From an uncultured Eubacterium sp. (GTDB lineage: Bacteria > Bacillota > Clostridia > Peptostreptococcales > Anaerovoracaceae): a stretch of DNA of 7,227 nt. The position numbers and the translations under genes are program-made. The stretch is taken from positions 1 through 7,227 of the forward strand of contig CALCKF010000044.1 in assembly GCA_937966095.1 (NCBI GenBank). Reading direction: 5' to 3'. A model generated the notes under the pieces. That model searched no databases. It was not told the DNA's origin and was given only the letters and a program-made list of their open reading frames with translations. Positions 6,618 to 7,227 of this stretch are shown one piece after another. Position 1 is the stretch's first letter; each line of letters opens with the position of its first letter.

Positions 6618-6817
6618 ATTTTGATACCTCCGTATATAATATCTATCACACCTGCAGGGCATTCCAAGGCACACTTTCCGCATCCTACGCATGACGAGCC
6701 GTCAATCTCAGCATATCTTCCTTTATATATCTCAATAGCTGTGACCGGACATATCTTTGCACAACATCCGCATGCGACACAGCCCTTTATATCAATCTTT
6801 GCTTTCCTGCCTGACAT
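6614..6817 (-). CDS. 2[4Fe-4S] ferredoxin, 67 residues
   Basis: A small soluble electron carrier with two complete cluster-binding motifs of the form CxxCxxCxxxCP: Cys13, 16, 19, 23 with Pro24, and Cys43, 46, 49, 53 with Pro54. An additional Cys18 sits inside the first motif. The length (67) is slightly above the minimal clostridial ferredoxin (about 55), with a basic N-terminal SGRKAKIDI and a C-terminal tail. The ATG at 6817 follows a near-perfect AAGGAGGTG with a 7-base gap, so strong translation is expected. The stop codon overlaps the start of the membrane iron-sulfur gene (ATGA), so the two products are probably made together in matched amounts and form one electron-transfer unit. The partner reactions cannot be read from the window. 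Confidence 0.95.
   Translation of the reverse strand: MSGRKAKIDIKGCVACGCCAKICPVTAIEIYKGRYAEIDGSSCVGCGKCALECPAGVIDIIYGGIKI
6627..6631 (-). promoter_or_regulatory. Ribosome binding site setting the membrane iron-sulfur gene start
   Basis: GGAGG on the minus strand, 9 bases before the ATG at 6617 and lying within the last codons of the ferredoxin gene. It supports the 192-residue start over the 217-residue open frame. Confidence 0.75.
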
Positions 6818-6847
6818 TAAATAACACCTCCTTGACTTTATGGAAGT

Positions 6848-6853
6848 ATTATA
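6848..6853 (-). promoter_or_regulatory. Candidate -10 box of the ferredoxin operon
   Basis: A perfect TATAAT on the minus strand, which would start transcription near 6841, some 24 bases before the ferredoxin ATG. The -35 region 17 bases upstream (CTGTAA) is weak. The rest of the gap to the terminator holds nothing else that I can identify. Confidence 0.45.
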
Positions 6854-6914
6854 ATGTCATATATCATCGTTTACAGTGATTTCATCACAAAAGGAATCAT
6901 ACAGATGCTGCTTG

Positions 6915-6955
6915 ATAATAATAAAGATGCCGACCCTTTACGGATCAGCATCTTT
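6915..6955 (-). terminator. Intrinsic terminator of the collagen-like protein gene
   Basis: Reading the minus strand, AAAGATGC (6955-6948) pairs with GCATCTTT (6930-6923). Inside, GATCC pairs with GGGTC around a GTAAA loop, giving a stem of about 14 pairs with one U-G wobble step. The T-rich TTTATTATTAT follows. The stem begins 33 bases after the collagen-like gene's stop codon and ends transcription before the ferredoxin promoter region. Confidence 0.85.
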
Positions 6956-6988
6956 ACGTATTTCTGCATTGTTATATACTATATATTT

Positions 6989-7227
6989 CTAATTATTAAG
7001 AACATCTGCCCCTCTCAGACTTGCCAGCAATTGATTGACTGTGTTTATAACATCTGAAAGCGTGGCATCAGAAGAAAGATCAGGTACTGCTGAAGCTCGT
7101 GTAAGCAGCGTTCCTCCCGTAGGACCTGTTGGACCTGTAGGTCCCGTCGGACCTGTCTCTCCTGTCGGGCCGGTCGGACCTGTCGGGCCGGTCTCTCCTG
7201 TTGCTCCTGTCGGACCTGTCGGGCCGG
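6989..7227 (-). CDS. Collagen-like (Gly-X-Thr) surface or exosporium protein, C-terminal fragment
   Basis: The 78 visible residues are the C-terminal end of a protein that continues past the window edge. Thirteen Gly-X-Y triplets are seen: GPT nine times, GET twice, GAT once and GGT once, every Y position being Thr. A 39-residue tail follows, LLTRASAVPDLSS then DATLSDVINTVNQLLASLR and GADVLNN. Tails of this type (a hydrophobic helix with NxLLxxLR) follow Gly-X-Y repeats in surface and spore-coat collagen-like proteins of Clostridia; BclA of the Bacillus exosporium has the same general plan. Gly-Pro-Thr repeats can form a triple helix, with the Thr residues available for O-glycosylation; the tail probably supports trimer formation. 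The start, the N-terminal anchor and the total length are unseen, so spore versus vegetative surface location is open. The stop is TAG at 6991-6989. Confidence 0.88.
   Translation of the reverse strand, partial: GPTGPTGATGETGPTGPTGPTGETGPTGPTGPTGPTGGTLLTRASAVPDLSSDATLSDVINTVNQLLASLRGADVLNN
7109..7227 (-). repeat. Tandem 9-base repeats encoding Gly-X-Thr
   Basis: Thirteen tandem 9-base units, mostly variants of GGTCCGACA, encode the collagen-like triplets. They are more GC-rich than the surrounding DNA and vary at third positions. The array runs off the right edge, and such repeats often break short-read assemblies, which may be why the sequence ends here. Confidence 0.9.

Noticed and set aside
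6618..6692. Upstream extension of the membrane iron-sulfur protein to 217 residues
   Set aside because: The extra 25 residues are ferredoxin coding sequence in another frame, and the internal start at 6617 has a GGAGG site and the ATGA overlap.
6854..7057. 67-residue plus-strand open frame across the terminator
   Set aside because: It runs through the terminator hairpin and the end of the collagen-like gene, and I see no good ribosome binding site.
1..7227. CRISPR arrays, tRNA or rRNA genes, insertion sequences and phage genes
   Set aside because: None seen. The only tandem repeat is the in-frame Gly-X-Thr array, and every gene except two has a recognisable metabolic, regulatory, redox or surface role.

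Overview
The window looks like chromosomal DNA of a low-to-moderate-GC anaerobic member of the Clostridia. The grounds are strong AGGAGG-type ribosome binding sites, heavy use of ATA and AGA codons, a clostridial 2[4Fe-4S] ferredoxin, and a collagen-like surface protein with a C-terminal tail of the kind seen in Clostridia. I cannot name the species. Both ends are cut inside genes: the right end lies in a collagen-type repeat, and the first ~38 bases do not fit the gene they sit in. The piece may therefore be a whole contig.

Left and centre (1-4705, all minus strand). A probable operon is read from right to left: a secernin-like peptidase-family C69 hydrolase (3311-4705), an unrecognised 218-residue soluble protein (2626-3282), a sodium:solute symporter (1135-2592) and a 79-residue two-helix membrane protein (883-1122). 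The gaps are 28, 33 and 12 bases. After 88 bases holding a perfect 11-bp inverted repeat comes glycerate 2-kinase (794 to the left edge, incomplete).

Divergent regulator (4878-6026, plus strand). A CdaR/PucR-type transcription factor is read away from the operon, across a 172-base AT-rich intergenic region with candidate promoters in both directions and an 18-bp imperfect dyad. CdaR in E. coli controls diacid-sugar and glycerate genes including glycerate kinase, so glycerate kinase near a CdaR homologue fits. The novelty is the C69 hydrolase, the symporter and the two unrecognised proteins in the same unit. My inference is a substrate-inducible pathway: Na+-coupled uptake of a compound, hydrolysis of a C-N bond, and entry of a glycerate moiety into glycolysis as 2-phosphoglycerate. 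The substrate cannot be read from the sequence.

Right part (6039-6817, minus strand). A two-gene iron-sulfur unit encodes an 8-cysteine ferredoxin followed, with an ATGA overlap, by a membrane protein carrying two cysteine motifs of the NapH-like 4Fe-4S type. It converges on the regulator gene with only 12 bases between the stop codons.

Right edge (6915-7227, minus strand). The 3' end of a collagen-like (Gly-X-Thr) protein gene is followed by a clear intrinsic terminator.
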